DNA of 64,000 bases from GCA-2401735 sp051252095 (GTDB lineage: Bacteria > Pseudomonadota > Gammaproteobacteria > Burkholderiales > Methylophilaceae): assembly GCA_051252095.1 (NCBI GenBank), contig JBPOFK010000002.1:62001-126000 (forward strand), in the 5' to 3' direction. This document shows positions 8,994-17,709 of this stretch, piece after piece (the stretch's first letter is position 1; the number at the start of each line of letters is the position of its first letter). The translations under genes and the position numbers were made by a program. The notes beneath the pieces were generated by a model that worked only from the letters and a program-made list of their open reading frames with translations, made no database searches and was not told the origin of the DNA.

Positions 8994-9377
8994 ATGATGA
9001 CTGACCTAAATGATTTACAGGAACAATTGGCAGGTCTCATGGACAAGCATGATATTGATGGCTCAGGATGGGATGAGCCGATTATATGCCGAGTGGAGGT
9101 TGACTTGCCTAGCTGGCTAACACAGTTATCTGGGGGGAGTGAATGGGAAGTCTACGGTGAAGATGAAGATGAGAATTGCATAAGCTTTGCACTCAGAGAG
9201 AAGGTCAGTAAAAAAACACCTAAAACAGCTGAGGTAACTTTGTATCACAATGGTTATGCAATAGTAGATGTCGAAGGACAAGCACTATTTGACGGAACAT
9301 TGACATCTGGGACGAGTGATTGCGCACATCTAAGCTACTATCATGCGGATAGTGGAGAGCCTGTTACCTTGAACTAA
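8994..9377 (+). CDS. Hypothetical protein, acidic, 127 aa
   Basis: I do not recognise this protein. It is soluble and acidic, with no signal peptide or membrane segment. Aromatic and acidic runs (SGWDEP, WEVYGEDEDENCISF) and a beta-rich middle stand out. The ribosome binding site AAGGA sits just upstream of two adjacent ATGs (8994 and 8997); the second has slightly better spacing. It lies alone between the divergent pilD and the convergent ispB (24-bp gap). The codon pattern and ribosome binding site support a real gene. Confidence 0.7.
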   Translation: MMTDLNDLQEQLAGLMDKHDIDGSGWDEPIICRVEVDLPSWLTQLSGGSEWEVYGEDEDENCISFALREKVSKKTPKTAEVTLYHNGYAIVDVEGQALFDGTLTSGTSDCAHLSYYHADSGEPVTLN

Positions 9378-9400
9378 GTGAGTTGCTCGTCAATTAATAA

Positions 9401-10372
9401 TTAATATTGACGAGCCACCGCAAACTCTGTGAGCTCAATCATCGCTGTTTTGTAGCTTGATGGGGCAAAATGCGCAATTGCCTTACAAGCCAATGCAGCT
9501 TCTTTTTTTGCAATATCAAGGACATACTCCGTTGCATTTGTTGCAGAGACGGCAGCTAGTACTGCATCAATGTCTTCTAAGCCACCTTCTTCAATCGCTC
9601 TTCGAATAATAGCAGCCTGTGCTTCGTTACTTTGGTGCATTGCATATAAAAGGGGCAATGTTGGTTTGCCTTCTGCCAAATCATCACCTAGGTTTTTGCC
9701 TATTTTCTCAGCATTACCATTCAGGTCCAAAACGTCATCGACTAATTGGAATGCTGTTCCTAAATGCATACCATACAATGCCAGCGCATCTTCCTCTGCG
9801 GATGAGTGGTTTTCGCTTAATACTGAGCCCAATCGAGCAGCAGCCTCAAACAGCTTGGCTGTTTTGTAGTGAATCACTTTTAGATACGCTTCTTCTGTCA
9901 CATTTGACTGGTGTAAGTTAAGTAATTGTAAAACTTCACCTTCAGCAATAGTATTCGTTGCATCTGACAAAATTTCCATTACACGCATATTTTTTAAGGT
10001 GACCATCATTTGAAATGATCGTGAATATAAAAAATCGCCAACCAATACGCTAGCTGCGTTGCCGTAGATGTGATTAGCAGTGCTTTTCCCTCGGCGCATC
10101 TGCGACTCATCCACGACATCATCATGTAATAGTGTTGCGGTATGAATGAACTCAATAATAGCAGCAAGCTGATGTTGTGCATGACCTATTGGACCAAACA
10201 AGCCGCTTGAGAGTAAAACCAGTGCTGGACGCAAGCGTTTGCCTGCGCTGCTAATGATATGGTCGCCGATGGTATTGATTAAATTAACTTCAGAATGCAG
10301 TGAGTCGCGGATAACCATATCGACTGCTTGCATGTCTTTTGCTATTGGGGATTGGATTTGGATAAGATTCAC
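9401..10372 (-). CDS. ispB: Octaprenyl diphosphate synthase (polyprenyl synthetase)
   Basis: IspB elongates farnesyl diphosphate with isopentenyl units to make the ubiquinone side chain. The 323-residue product has both aspartate-rich motifs: LLHDDVVDES (first DDxxD region, ~residues 79-88) and QLVDDVLDLNG (second). The basic GKRLRPALVLLS segment is also present. It is divergent from rplU, the arrangement common in proteobacteria. The exact chain length (octa- or nona-) is not determined by the sequence as read. Confidence 0.94.
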   Translation of the reverse strand: MNLIQIQSPIAKDMQAVDMVIRDSLHSEVNLINTIGDHIISSAGKRLRPALVLLSSGLFGPIGHAQHQLAAIIEFIHTATLLHDDVVDESQMRRGKSTANHIYGNAASVLVGDFLYSRSFQMMVTLKNMRVMEILSDATNTIAEGEVLQLLNLHQSNVTEEAYLKVIHYKTAKLFEAAARLGSVLSENHSSAEEDALALYGMHLGTAFQLVDDVLDLNGNAEKIGKNLGDDLAEGKPTLPLLYAMHQSNEAQAAIIRRAIEEGGLEDIDAVLAAVSATNATEYVLDIAKKEAALACKAIAHFAPSSYKTAMIELTEFAVARQY

Positions 10373-10477
10373 GGATTAAAAGTATGTTGAATGCGTCATA
10401 TATTGTGGCGCTTATTTTATCATAATGAATGATAACCTTTGTGCTTAAGATTTATGACTAATTCAATCATTTATGAT

Positions 10478-10505
10478 TTGCTTTATCTCGCAAATTTAGT
10501 ATAAT
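10478..10505 (+). promoter_or_regulatory. Sigma-70-like promoter of rplU-rpmA
   Basis: A -35-like TTGCTT (10478-10483) and a perfect -10 TATAAT (10500-10505) are separated by 16 bp. Transcription would start near 10512, about 30 nt before the rplU ATG at 10543. An upstream ATG at 10504 overlaps the -10 box and so cannot be the rplU start. Confidence 0.7.
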
Positions 10506-10542
10506 GCGCGATTCATTTGAACGTGTGAATCAAGGCAAAAAC

Positions 10543-10992
10543 ATGTACGCAGTTATTAAAACAGGTGGTAAACAATATAAAGTTGCTGCTGGTGACTACT
10601 TAAAAGTAGAAAAATTAAATGGTGATGTAGGTAGCAAAGTAGTGATTGATAAAGTCCTCATGTTAGCTGACGGTGACGATGTAACGATTGGTTCGCCATT
10701 AGTTGCTGGCGCTAAAGTTAACGCGACGGTACTATCTCACGGTAAAGGCGATAAAGTGATGATTTTTAAATTTCATCGCCGTAAGCATTACCGTAAAACG
10801 CAAGGCCATCGTCAAAGCTTCACTGAAATAAAAATTGAAGATATTAATGGCAAAGGTGCGGCAAAGTCTGAAGCCAAAGCGGCAGCTAAGCCAGCTGCAG
10901 AGAAAAAAACTGCTGCAGCAAAACCTGTAGCTAAGAAAACTGCAGCTAAAAAACCGGCAGCAGCAAAAGCGAAATCAGCAGATAAGGAATAA
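10543..10992 (+). CDS. rplU: Large-subunit ribosomal protein L21 with Lys/Ala-rich C-terminal tail
   Basis: L21 binds 23S rRNA in the 50S subunit. The start MYAVIKTGGKQYKVAAGD is the classical L21 N terminus. The open frame runs 13 codons further upstream, but that part overlaps the promoter's -10 box. Residues 1-102 match ordinary L21 (HRRKHYRKTQGHRQ is the typical RNA-binding end). Residues ~103-149 are an unusual extension of almost only Ala, Lys and Pro, resembling histone-H1-like tails. L21 of E. coli ends near residue 103. rpmA follows 3 bp downstream. Confidence 0.96.
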   Translation: MYAVIKTGGKQYKVAAGDYLKVEKLNGDVGSKVVIDKVLMLADGDDVTIGSPLVAGAKVNATVLSHGKGDKVMIFKFHRRKHYRKTQGHRQSFTEIKIEDINGKGAAKSEAKAAAKPAAEKKTAAAKPVAKKTAAKKPAAAKAKSADKE

Positions 10993-10995
10993 ATC

Positions 10996-11253
10996 ATGGC
11001 ACACAAAAAAGCAGGTGGTAGTTCACGTAACGGACGTGATTCAGAATCCAAACGATTAGGTGTTAAAGCATTTGGCGAGCAAGTTGTTTCAGCAGGGAGT
11101 ATTATTGTACGTCAGCGCGGCACAAAAATGCATGCAGGTGAAAATGTAGGTATGGGTAAGGATCATACCTTATTTGCTAAAATTGATGGCAAGGTAACCT
11201 TTTGTACTAAAGGCCCACTTAAGCGTCAGATGGTGAATATAGTAGCCGTTTAA
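10996..11253 (+). CDS. rpmA: Large-subunit ribosomal protein L27
   Basis: L27 reaches into the peptidyl-transferase centre of the 50S subunit. The 85-residue product begins MAHKKAGGSSRNGRDSESKR and has the GSIIVRQRGTK and HAGENVGMGKDHTLFA motifs, all diagnostic. It starts three bases after the rplU stop and is followed by an intrinsic terminator. It lacks the N-terminal cleavable extension seen in Firmicutes. Confidence 0.98.
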   Translation: MAHKKAGGSSRNGRDSESKRLGVKAFGEQVVSAGSIIVRQRGTKMHAGENVGMGKDHTLFAKIDGKVTFCTKGPLKRQMVNIVAV

Positions 11254-11270
11254 AAGTTATGCTTAAATAG

Positions 11271-11298
11271 AAAGCCCTGCCGTAGGTAGGGCTTTTTT
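11271..11298 (+). terminator. Rho-independent terminator after rpmA
   Basis: The arms AAAGCCCT (11271-11278) and AGGGCTTT (11288-11295) form an 8-bp stem followed by a run of T. It separates the ribosomal operon from obgE. Confidence 0.85.
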
Positions 11299-11387
11299 GT
11301 TTTACATGCTTCTTTTTTAGATCGCGTGTTATAAGAAGTTGTTAGCTAAAATAAGGTGTCTTTTTAGATAAAGGACAGAAAAAGATT

Positions 11388-12449
11388 ATGAAATTCATAG
11401 ATGAAGCGACAATCAAGGTGTACGCAGGCGATGGCGGCAATGGCATTGCTACGTTTCGTCGAGAAAAATATGAGCCGATGGGTGGGCCAAGTGGTGGCGA
11501 TGGCGGCAAAGGAGGCTCTGTTTATGCTGTTGCCGACCGCAACATTAATACTTTGGTAGATTATCGTTATACGCGCACATTTCGCGCACAGCGTGGTGAA
11601 AATGGGCGTAAGCAAGAACAGTATGGTGCTGGTGGTGAGGACACGATTTTACGCATGCCTGTAGGCACTGTTATTTCTGACAAAGCGACAGGACAGACGA
11701 TTGCTGATTTAGCAGAAGATGGACAAAATGTTTTGTTAGCTAAAGGCGGTGCTAATGGCTTGGGTAATGTACACTTCAAATCAAGCGTCAACCGTGCACC
11801 TCGTCAATTCACAATGGGGCAAGAAGGGGAGTCTTTCGAGCTTTTTTTAGAGCTTAAAGTGCTGGCAGATGTTGGGTTGCTAGGTATGCCAAATGCTGGA
11901 AAATCAACATTTATCCGCTCTGTTTCTGCCGCTAAGCCTAAAGTTGCAGATTATCCATTTACGACATTACAGCCTAATCTTGGTGTTGTGCGTGTTGATG
12001 CAAATCGAAGTTTTGTTATAGCAGATGTGCCTGGTTTGATTGAAGGTGCTGCTGATGGTGCAGGCCTTGGTGTACGATTTTTAAAACATCTGGCAAGAAC
12101 TTCTTTATTATTACACCTAGTTGATATTGCACCGCTCGACGGCGTGACAGACCCTGTTGCGGAAGCTAGGGCGATTGTTAATGAATTAAAAAAACATGAT
12201 GAAACGCTTTATGCAAAGCCTAGATGGCTAGTGTTAAATAAAGTGGATATGGTAGAGAATCCAGAGCAAGTGGTTGAAGCATTTGTTAAGGAATTTAATT
12301 GGGATGGACCAGTATTCGCGATTTCGGCGATTAATGGCAACGGCTGCAAACAATTAACCTATGCCATTATGGAGCATATGGAGGCAATTCGTTTGCAGGA
12401 ACGGGAAGAAGAAAGCCAGAATGAGCAAGTCACTATTACACAACAGTAA
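11388..12449 (+). CDS. obgE: GTPase ObgE/CgtA
   Basis: Obg is an essential GTPase involved in 50S assembly and the stringent response. The N-terminal glycine-rich Obg fold (~1-158) is seen in GGDGGKGGSV and AGGEDTILRMPVGT. The G domain follows, with P-loop GMPNAGKST (~166-174), the switch-region DVPGLIEGA and the specificity motif NKVD. The C terminus is short, without the long acidic tail of some relatives. The last 29 bp overlap the proB start. Confidence 0.97.
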   Translation: MKFIDEATIKVYAGDGGNGIATFRREKYEPMGGPSGGDGGKGGSVYAVADRNINTLVDYRYTRTFRAQRGENGRKQEQYGAGGEDTILRMPVGTVISDKATGQTIADLAEDGQNVLLAKGGANGLGNVHFKSSVNRAPRQFTMGQEGESFELFLELKVLADVGLLGMPNAGKSTFIRSVSAAKPKVADYPFTTLQPNLGVVRVDANRSFVIADVPGLIEGAADGAGLGVRFLKHLARTSLLLHLVDIAPLDGVTDPVAEARAIVNELKKHDETLYAKPRWLVLNKVDMVENPEQVVEAFVKEFNWDGPVFAISAINGNGCKQLTYAIMEHMEAIRLQEREEESQNEQVTITQQ

Positions 12450-13542
12450 GACGTTTGTTGTAAAAGTTGGATCCAGCTTGGTTACGCAAGATGGTCACGG
12501 ACTAGACCGTACTGCAATCAGGGCGTGGGTTTCACAGATTAGCGAGCTCGTTAAACAAGGCGCGCAAATCATTCTTGTTTCTAGCGGTGCGGTGGCAGAG
12601 GGTATGCAGCGGTTAGGTTGGGAAAAGCGACCAAAGGAAGTACACGAGTTGCAAGCGGCAGCTGCTGTTGGTCAAATGGGGCTGATTCAAACGTATGAAA
12701 GCTGTTTTAGTGAACATGCACTGCATACAGCGCAAGTCTTGTTAACGCATGAAGACTTAGTAGACCGCAAACGTTATATTAATGCGCGTACTACGCTGAA
12801 AACATTATTGAATTTAAATGTTATTCCAATTATCAATGAAAATGATACGGTTGTGACTGATGAGATTCGTTTTGGCGACAACGATACATTGGCCGCTTTA
12901 GTGGCTAATCTCATGGAAGTTGATACCTTGGTGTTGTTGACAGATCAGCAAGGCTTGTATTCTTCAGACCCCCGTAAAAATAAGGATGCCACCTTTGTGC
13001 ATTCCGAGACTGCAGGGAATATTGCCTTGGAAAAAATGGCTTCTGGGGCAGGTTCAAATATTGGTACTGGCGGTATGTTGACCAAGATTTTGGCTGCTAA
13101 ACGTGCAGCTAATGCTGGTGTGCATACGATTATTGCTTCTGGTAAAGAAGAGAATATTTTGCTGCGACTGCATGCAGGTGAAGCGATTGGTACACATTTG
13201 AAATCAATTAAAACAAAGACGGCCGCAAAAAAGCAGTGGCTTGCCGACCATTTGCGTACTGGTGGCCAGCTTGTATTGGATAATGGTGCTGCTAATGCAT
13301 TGAAGGCCGATGGAAAGAGTTTATTATCAATCGGTGTGACTGATGTGCGTGGTGTCTTTGAGCGTGGTGACGTAGTCGCGTGTCTTGATCTAACAGGGCA
13401 TGAGATTGCGCGTGGCATTGTCAATTATAATGCGCAGGAAACGATGCTGATTCGAGGGCAGGCAAGTCAACGTATTGAAGCCATATTGGGCTATGTGGAA
13501 GAGTCTGAGTTGATTCATCGTGATAACCTCGTTGTGCTTTAG
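12421..13542 (+). CDS. proB: Glutamate 5-kinase
   Basis: ProB phosphorylates glutamate, the first step of proline synthesis. The 373-residue product opens with a short leader and FVVKVGSSLVT, the substrate-binding start of the amino-acid kinase fold. It contains VSSGAVAEGMQRLG, PIINENDTV, and the GTGGMLTKILAAKRA motif. A C-terminal PUA domain (~280-373) is present, as in E. coli. The start at 12421 lies inside obgE (29-bp overlap); the longer open frame upstream has no family similarity. The order rplU-rpmA-obgE-proB is conserved in beta-proteobacteria. Confidence 0.95.
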   Translation: MSKSLLHNSKTFVVKVGSSLVTQDGHGLDRTAIRAWVSQISELVKQGAQIILVSSGAVAEGMQRLGWEKRPKEVHELQAAAAVGQMGLIQTYESCFSEHALHTAQVLLTHEDLVDRKRYINARTTLKTLLNLNVIPIINENDTVVTDEIRFGDNDTLAALVANLMEVDTLVLLTDQQGLYSSDPRKNKDATFVHSETAGNIALEKMASGAGSNIGTGGMLTKILAAKRAANAGVHTIIASGKEENILLRLHAGEAIGTHLKSIKTKTAAKKQWLADHLRTGGQLVLDNGAANALKADGKSLLSIGVTDVRGVFERGDVVACLDLTGHEIARGIVNYNAQETMLIRGQASQRIEAILGYVEESELIHRDNLVVL

Positions 13543-13650
13543 TATCAAAAAAAGGCACAGAGGCTAGGTTCGACAGTTCGTAAGTGTATAAGTGGAAATA
13601 GAAGATTGCAGTTGGTTTTAATCAATTGAAGAGATAATTTAGGGAATAAT

Positions 13651-14151
13651 ATGGATAAAAAACAACCATTGGTTGCAATCATCATGGGGTCGAATAGTGA
13701 CTGGCCGACAATGAAAAATGCAGCGCAGGTCTTAGCAGATTTTGATGTGCCTTATGAGGCAGAAGTTATTTCTGCACATCGGACGCCAGACCAGATGATG
13801 ACATTTGCAGAGAATGCGGCAAAAACCGGCTATCAGGTGATTATTGCCGGGGCAGGCGGTGCGGCCCATCTGCCGGGCATGGTAGCGGCAAAAACGATTT
13901 TACCTGTATTAGGTGTTCCCGTAACAACAAAGCATCTGCATGGTCAAGACTCTTTGCTGTCAATTGTCCAAATGCCTAAAGGTGTGCCTGTAGCAACTTT
14001 TGCTATCGGCGATGCAGGTGCGACAAATGCAGGGTTGTTTGCGGTTTCTCTACTAGCAAACCAAGATAAGGGGCTAGCTGAGAAATTAAAAGCTTTTAGA
14101 CAACAGCAAATTGAAAAAGTAAATGCAATGGAGTTGGACGATAAACCATGA
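13651..14151 (+). CDS. purE: 5-(carboxyamino)imidazole ribonucleotide mutase
   Basis: Class I PurE converts N5-CAIR to CAIR in purine synthesis. The 166-residue product has the family landmarks MGSNSDWPTM, SAHRTPDQM, IIAGAGGAAHLPGM and the GQDSLLSIVQMP segment. It is translationally coupled to purK (ATGA overlap), which supplies the substrate. An AGGGA ribosome binding site precedes the ATG. Confidence 0.97.
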   Translation: MDKKQPLVAIIMGSNSDWPTMKNAAQVLADFDVPYEAEVISAHRTPDQMMTFAENAAKTGYQVIIAGAGGAAHLPGMVAAKTILPVLGVPVTTKHLHGQDSLLSIVQMPKGVPVATFAIGDAGATNAGLFAVSLLANQDKGLAEKLKAFRQQQIEKVNAMELDDKP

Positions 14152-15287
14152 CAAAAACTGTGATTTCTGCACCTGCAATGTTAGGCATGTTAGGCGGCGG
14201 CCAGCTAGGGCGCTTTTTTGTAACAGCTGCGCATGAGATGGGATATAAAGTTACAGTACTCGATCCAGATAAAAACAGCCCAGCTGGCAAAATTGCAGAT
14301 GTGCATCTTTGTGCTGCTTATGATGATGCAGCCGCGTTAGCAACTATGGCACAAACTTGTGCTGCCGTATCGACAGAGTTTGAAAATGTGCCAGCGGAAA
14401 CCTTAGCTAAATTAGCAGAATCGACCGTTGTTCACCCGTCAGCAGATGCTGTTGCAATAGCGCAACATCGTATTAAAGAAAAAACCTTTTTTAAAGAGGC
14501 CGGACTGCCTGTTGGACCTTTTGTCGCCGTTATGCAGGATTCAGATCTGCCAGCAGATGACGACATGTATCCAGCAGTGCTTAAAGTGGCGCGTTTTGGT
14601 TACGATGGTAAAGGTCAGGCACGAGTAGCTAATAGAGATGAAGCTGTTGAAGCCTTTCAGCAATTTAAACATGAGCAATGTGTATTAGAAAAAATGCTCA
14701 AACTTGACTTGGAAGTGTCGGTGGTGCTTGCTAGAGATATACATGGCAATATTGAAGCATTTCCCACAGCAGAAAATGGCCATTTAAATGGGATTCTTGA
14801 TATTTCAATAGTGCCAGCGCGCTGCTCCCAAGTGATTAAAGCAAGAGCACAAGAGCTCGCAAAAAACCTCGCGAATAAGCTTAATTATGTTGGTGTGTTA
14901 GGCGTCGAACTTTTTGTAGTGAATAATGAATTGTTAGTGAATGAAATCGCGCCAAGACCGCACAACTCAGGACATTATACGATTGATGGCTGTGTTACTA
15001 ACCAGTTTGAGCAGCAAGTACGTGTGATCACGGGTATGCCATTAGGTAGCTCATCCTTACATAGTCAATCGGTCATGGTGAATATCTTAGGTGATAGCTG
15101 GGTAAATGGTGTTGAGCCTGCTTGGAGTAAAGCGCTCGCCCATGGGAATGTGAAAATTCACTTATATGGTAAGCAGGAGCCGCGTAAGGGTCGGAAAATG
15201 GGTCACTTTACGGTGATTGATAAAGTGCAAAAAGATGCAATCAATACAGCTTTAATTGCCAGAGGTGAGCTGAATATTGGTATTTAA
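14148..15287 (+). CDS. purK: N5-carboxyaminoimidazole ribonucleotide synthase
   Basis: PurK is an ATP-grasp ligase that makes N5-CAIR from AIR, bicarbonate and ATP. The 379-residue product begins with the glycine-rich MLGGGQLGRF and contains the ATP-grasp segments VLKVARFGYDGKGQ, LVNEIAPRPHNSGHYT and the late PRKGRKMGHFTV. It overlaps purE by 4 bp. A strong terminator follows. Confidence 0.97.
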   Translation: MTKTVISAPAMLGMLGGGQLGRFFVTAAHEMGYKVTVLDPDKNSPAGKIADVHLCAAYDDAAALATMAQTCAAVSTEFENVPAETLAKLAESTVVHPSADAVAIAQHRIKEKTFFKEAGLPVGPFVAVMQDSDLPADDDMYPAVLKVARFGYDGKGQARVANRDEAVEAFQQFKHEQCVLEKMLKLDLEVSVVLARDIHGNIEAFPTAENGHLNGILDISIVPARCSQVIKARAQELAKNLANKLNYVGVLGVELFVVNNELLVNEIAPRPHNSGHYTIDGCVTNQFEQQVRVITGMPLGSSSLHSQSVMVNILGDSWVNGVEPAWSKALAHGNVKIHLYGKQEPRKGRKMGHFTVIDKVQKDAINTALIARGELNIGI

Positions 15288-15299
15288 ACGGTAGCAAAT

Positions 15300-15326
15300 A
15301 AAAAGCCGAGCAATGCTCGGCTTTTT
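15300..15326. terminator. Bidirectional terminator between purK and rpsT
   Basis: A perfect 12-bp stem, AAAAAGCCGAGC / GCTCGGCTTTTT with a 3-base loop, carries T-runs on both strands. It lies between convergent purK and rpsT and can serve both. Confidence 0.9.
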
Positions 15327-15346
15327 ATTTTAATGTAAACAAAGCT

Positions 15347-15961
15347 TTATTCTGCTTTGCCACCATTCAGTTCATCTTGCAATGTTTTAAGTTCATCCAT
15401 TTTACCATCACGTGCTAATGCTGCTTGCTGTGGCCAAGTGTCAGGCTTGTGCATTTTAAAGCGTGGACCTGCTTTTTCTAATACAGCGGCAAGGGTTTCT
15501 ATTTTTGCATCTGCTAAATCAGCAAAAGTAGAAATACCTTCTTCGTTTAGGAGTGTCTCAATTTTTGGACCGATACCTTCAACAGTAGTCAGTTTATCAC
15601 CTTTACTTGCAGCTGCTTTTTTAGGCGCTGCAGCTTTTGTTTCTGCTTTTGGTTTTGGCGTTGGTGCTTTTTTAGCTTTAACCAACTTAGGTGCTTCACC
15701 ACCCATCGCTTTAATTTTAGCGCTCAGGCGGCTCTTGTGACGCGCTGCTTTGTTTTTATGGATAATGCCTTTGTCTGCAATACGGTCAATCACGCTGACG
15801 TTTTCACTGTAAGCTGCCACTGCAACAGCTTTGTCACCTGACTCGATTGCTTTGACTATTTTTTTCATTGCAGTACGCATTGTGGAGCGCAACGCTGCAT
15901 TGTGTAGGTTTACCTTAACCGATTGGCGCGCGCGTTTGCGAGCCTGTGCTGAATTTGCCAT
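15347..15961 (-). CDS. rpsT: Small-subunit ribosomal protein S20 fused to a helix-hairpin-helix domain
   Basis: Residues 1-87 are ordinary S20, which binds 16S rRNA in the 30S subunit (start MANSAQARKRARQ, then HKNKAARHKSRLSAKIKA). The protein then continues to 204 residues, more than twice the usual length. A Lys/Ala/Pro linker (~88-120) leads to a folded-looking domain (~121-204) with a helix-hairpin-helix signature, VEGIGPKIETLL, followed by further conserved-looking helices. This resembles the HhH modules appended to some other ribosomal proteins. There is no stop, start or ribosome binding site between the parts, so it is a true single frame. The function of the added domain is unknown. 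Confidence 0.93.
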   Translation of the reverse strand: MANSAQARKRARQSVKVNLHNAALRSTMRTAMKKIVKAIESGDKAVAVAAYSENVSVIDRIADKGIIHKNKAARHKSRLSAKIKAMGGEAPKLVKAKKAPTPKPKAETKAAAPKKAAASKGDKLTTVEGIGPKIETLLNEEGISTFADLADAKIETLAAVLEKAGPRFKMHKPDTWPQQAALARDGKMDELKTLQDELNGGKAE

Positions 15962-16146
15962 GAGTACTTTGTCCTAATGCTTATCTATTTATTGGTATGT
16001 GTTGAATACGAAACCGCGTATATTAGAGTTTTTTCCACAATTTTGCAAGGAATAACTCAAATTATATCTAAGCAATGATGAAGCGATAGCATGCTAGAAT
16101 CTGTGCAAACGATAAATGAGACTTTAAGAATACCGCTTTAACTTCC

Positions 16147-17700
16147 ATGAATTTACTCAAGACGTTATTTACTGTTGGTGGGCTGACGTTTTCGTCACGC
16201 ATCCTAGGCTTTGTCCGTGATACCTTGATTGCAAGGGTGTTTGGGGCTGGGATGTTGACAGATGCTTTTTTTGTGGCATTTAAAATACCAAACTTGTTGC
16301 GGCGTATTTCGGCAGAAGGGGCGTTTAGCCAGGCCTTTGTACCTATTCTAGCTGAGTATAAAACGCAAAGATCAGTCAACGAAACACGTGCATTAATTAA
16401 TCATGTAGCGACCTTGCTTGGTCTCTTTTTGGTATTACTCACCATTATAGCGATGTTGGCTGCACCGTGGATTGTTCTAGTCAGCGCCCCTGGTTTTGCG
16501 GCAGATGCAACTAAGTTTGAGCTGACCGTTGATTTGTTGCGGATTACCTTCCCTTATATATTTTTTATATCGTTGGTTTCACTGGCAGGCGGCGTGCTCA
16601 ATACCTACGGTAATTTCTCAACGCCAGCTTTCACCCCCGTTTGGCTGAATATTTCATTTATTGTCGCGATGCTATTAATCGCCCCTTATTTTGACCATGC
16701 GATTGCGGTATTGGCATGGGCGGTTTTTGTTGGTGGAATATTACAATTACTGTTTCAATTGCCTTATCTGAACAAGCTGGGGTTGTTACCACAATTTTCT
16801 TTAAATTTAAAAGATGATGGTGTTTGGCGTATTCTGAAGTTAATGGGCCCAGCTGTGTTTGGTGTGTCTATTGCGCAAATATCGTTACTCATCAATACCA
16901 TAATTGCTTCATTTTTGGTCAGTGGGAGTGTGTCATGGCTGTATTATGCAGACCGCTTAATGGAGTTCCCTACTGGGTTATTAGGCGTTGCCTTAGGCAC
17001 TATTTTGCTCCCTAGCTTATCAAAATCCGTTGCGGACAAAGATGATTATGAGTATTCACAGTTGCTGGATTGGGGTTTGCGTTTGACGTTTATGTTGGCA
17101 TTGCCTGCTGCCGTTGCGTTGGCCGTGCTGGCTGTGCCTTTGGTGACAAGCTTATTTAAATATGGGGCCTTTACCACGCAAGACGTGATGATGACAAAAA
17201 CGGCATTGATGGCATATAGCCTAGGGTTGCTAGGTTTAATTTTGGTTAAGGTGCTAGCGCCAGCTTTTTATTCGCGTCAAAATATTAAAACACCCGTCAA
17301 AATTGCAATTTTTACGCTTATTGTGACCCAATTGATGAGTGTGTTTTTTGTATTTGGATTAGATTTAAAGGATTTTAAACACGCAGGTTTGGCATTGGCC
17401 ATTGGTTTGGGCGCATGCGTTAATGCCGGACTATTATTTTATCATTTACGCAAAAGAGGACAGTACCAACCACAAGCGGGCTGGCTACTGTTTTTATCAA
17501 AGCTGCTTGTCGCCGCAGCTGTCATGGGATATGCGTTATATTATGCTGCTGGTGCAGCGCAGTTGTGGTTAGATTACAAGCTCTTAGACAAAATGCTGCA
17601 TTTACTTGGCTTGGTTGTTTTGGGTGCGGGAAGCTATTTTGGTATGCTGTGGTTAATGGGTATTAGAGTGCAAGCATTTATGCGTCGTACAAAGGTTTAA
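16147..17700 (+). CDS. murJ: Lipid II flippase MurJ
   Basis: MurJ flips lipid II across the inner membrane for peptidoglycan synthesis. The 517-residue polytopic protein begins MNLLKTLFTVGGLTFSSRI and contains GFVRDTLIARVFGAG and NLLRRISAEGAFSQAFVP, which are MurJ/MviN hallmarks with functional Arg residues. About 14 hydrophobic segments are visible. ribF follows 9 bp downstream; rpsT is divergent upstream, a widely conserved arrangement. Confidence 0.97.
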   Translation: MNLLKTLFTVGGLTFSSRILGFVRDTLIARVFGAGMLTDAFFVAFKIPNLLRRISAEGAFSQAFVPILAEYKTQRSVNETRALINHVATLLGLFLVLLTIIAMLAAPWIVLVSAPGFAADATKFELTVDLLRITFPYIFFISLVSLAGGVLNTYGNFSTPAFTPVWLNISFIVAMLLIAPYFDHAIAVLAWAVFVGGILQLLFQLPYLNKLGLLPQFSLNLKDDGVWRILKLMGPAVFGVSIAQISLLINTIIASFLVSGSVSWLYYADRLMEFPTGLLGVALGTILLPSLSKSVADKDDYEYSQLLDWGLRLTFMLALPAAVALAVLAVPLVTSLFKYGAFTTQDVMMTKTALMAYSLGLLGLILVKVLAPAFYSRQNIKTPVKIAIFTLIVTQLMSVFFVFGLDLKDFKHAGLALAIGLGACVNAGLLFYHLRKRGQYQPQAGWLLFLSKLLVAAAVMGYALYYAAGAAQLWLDYKLLDKMLHLLGLVVLGAGSYFGMLWLMGIRVQAFMRRTKV

Positions 17701-17709
17701 AACACACGG

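Noticed and set aside
10504..10542. Upstream start for rplU
   Set aside because: The codon overlaps the -10 box, and L21 proteins start at MYAVI.
12361..12420. Upstream start for proB inside obgE
   Set aside because: No similarity to glutamate kinase; the start at 12421 gives the normal N terminus.
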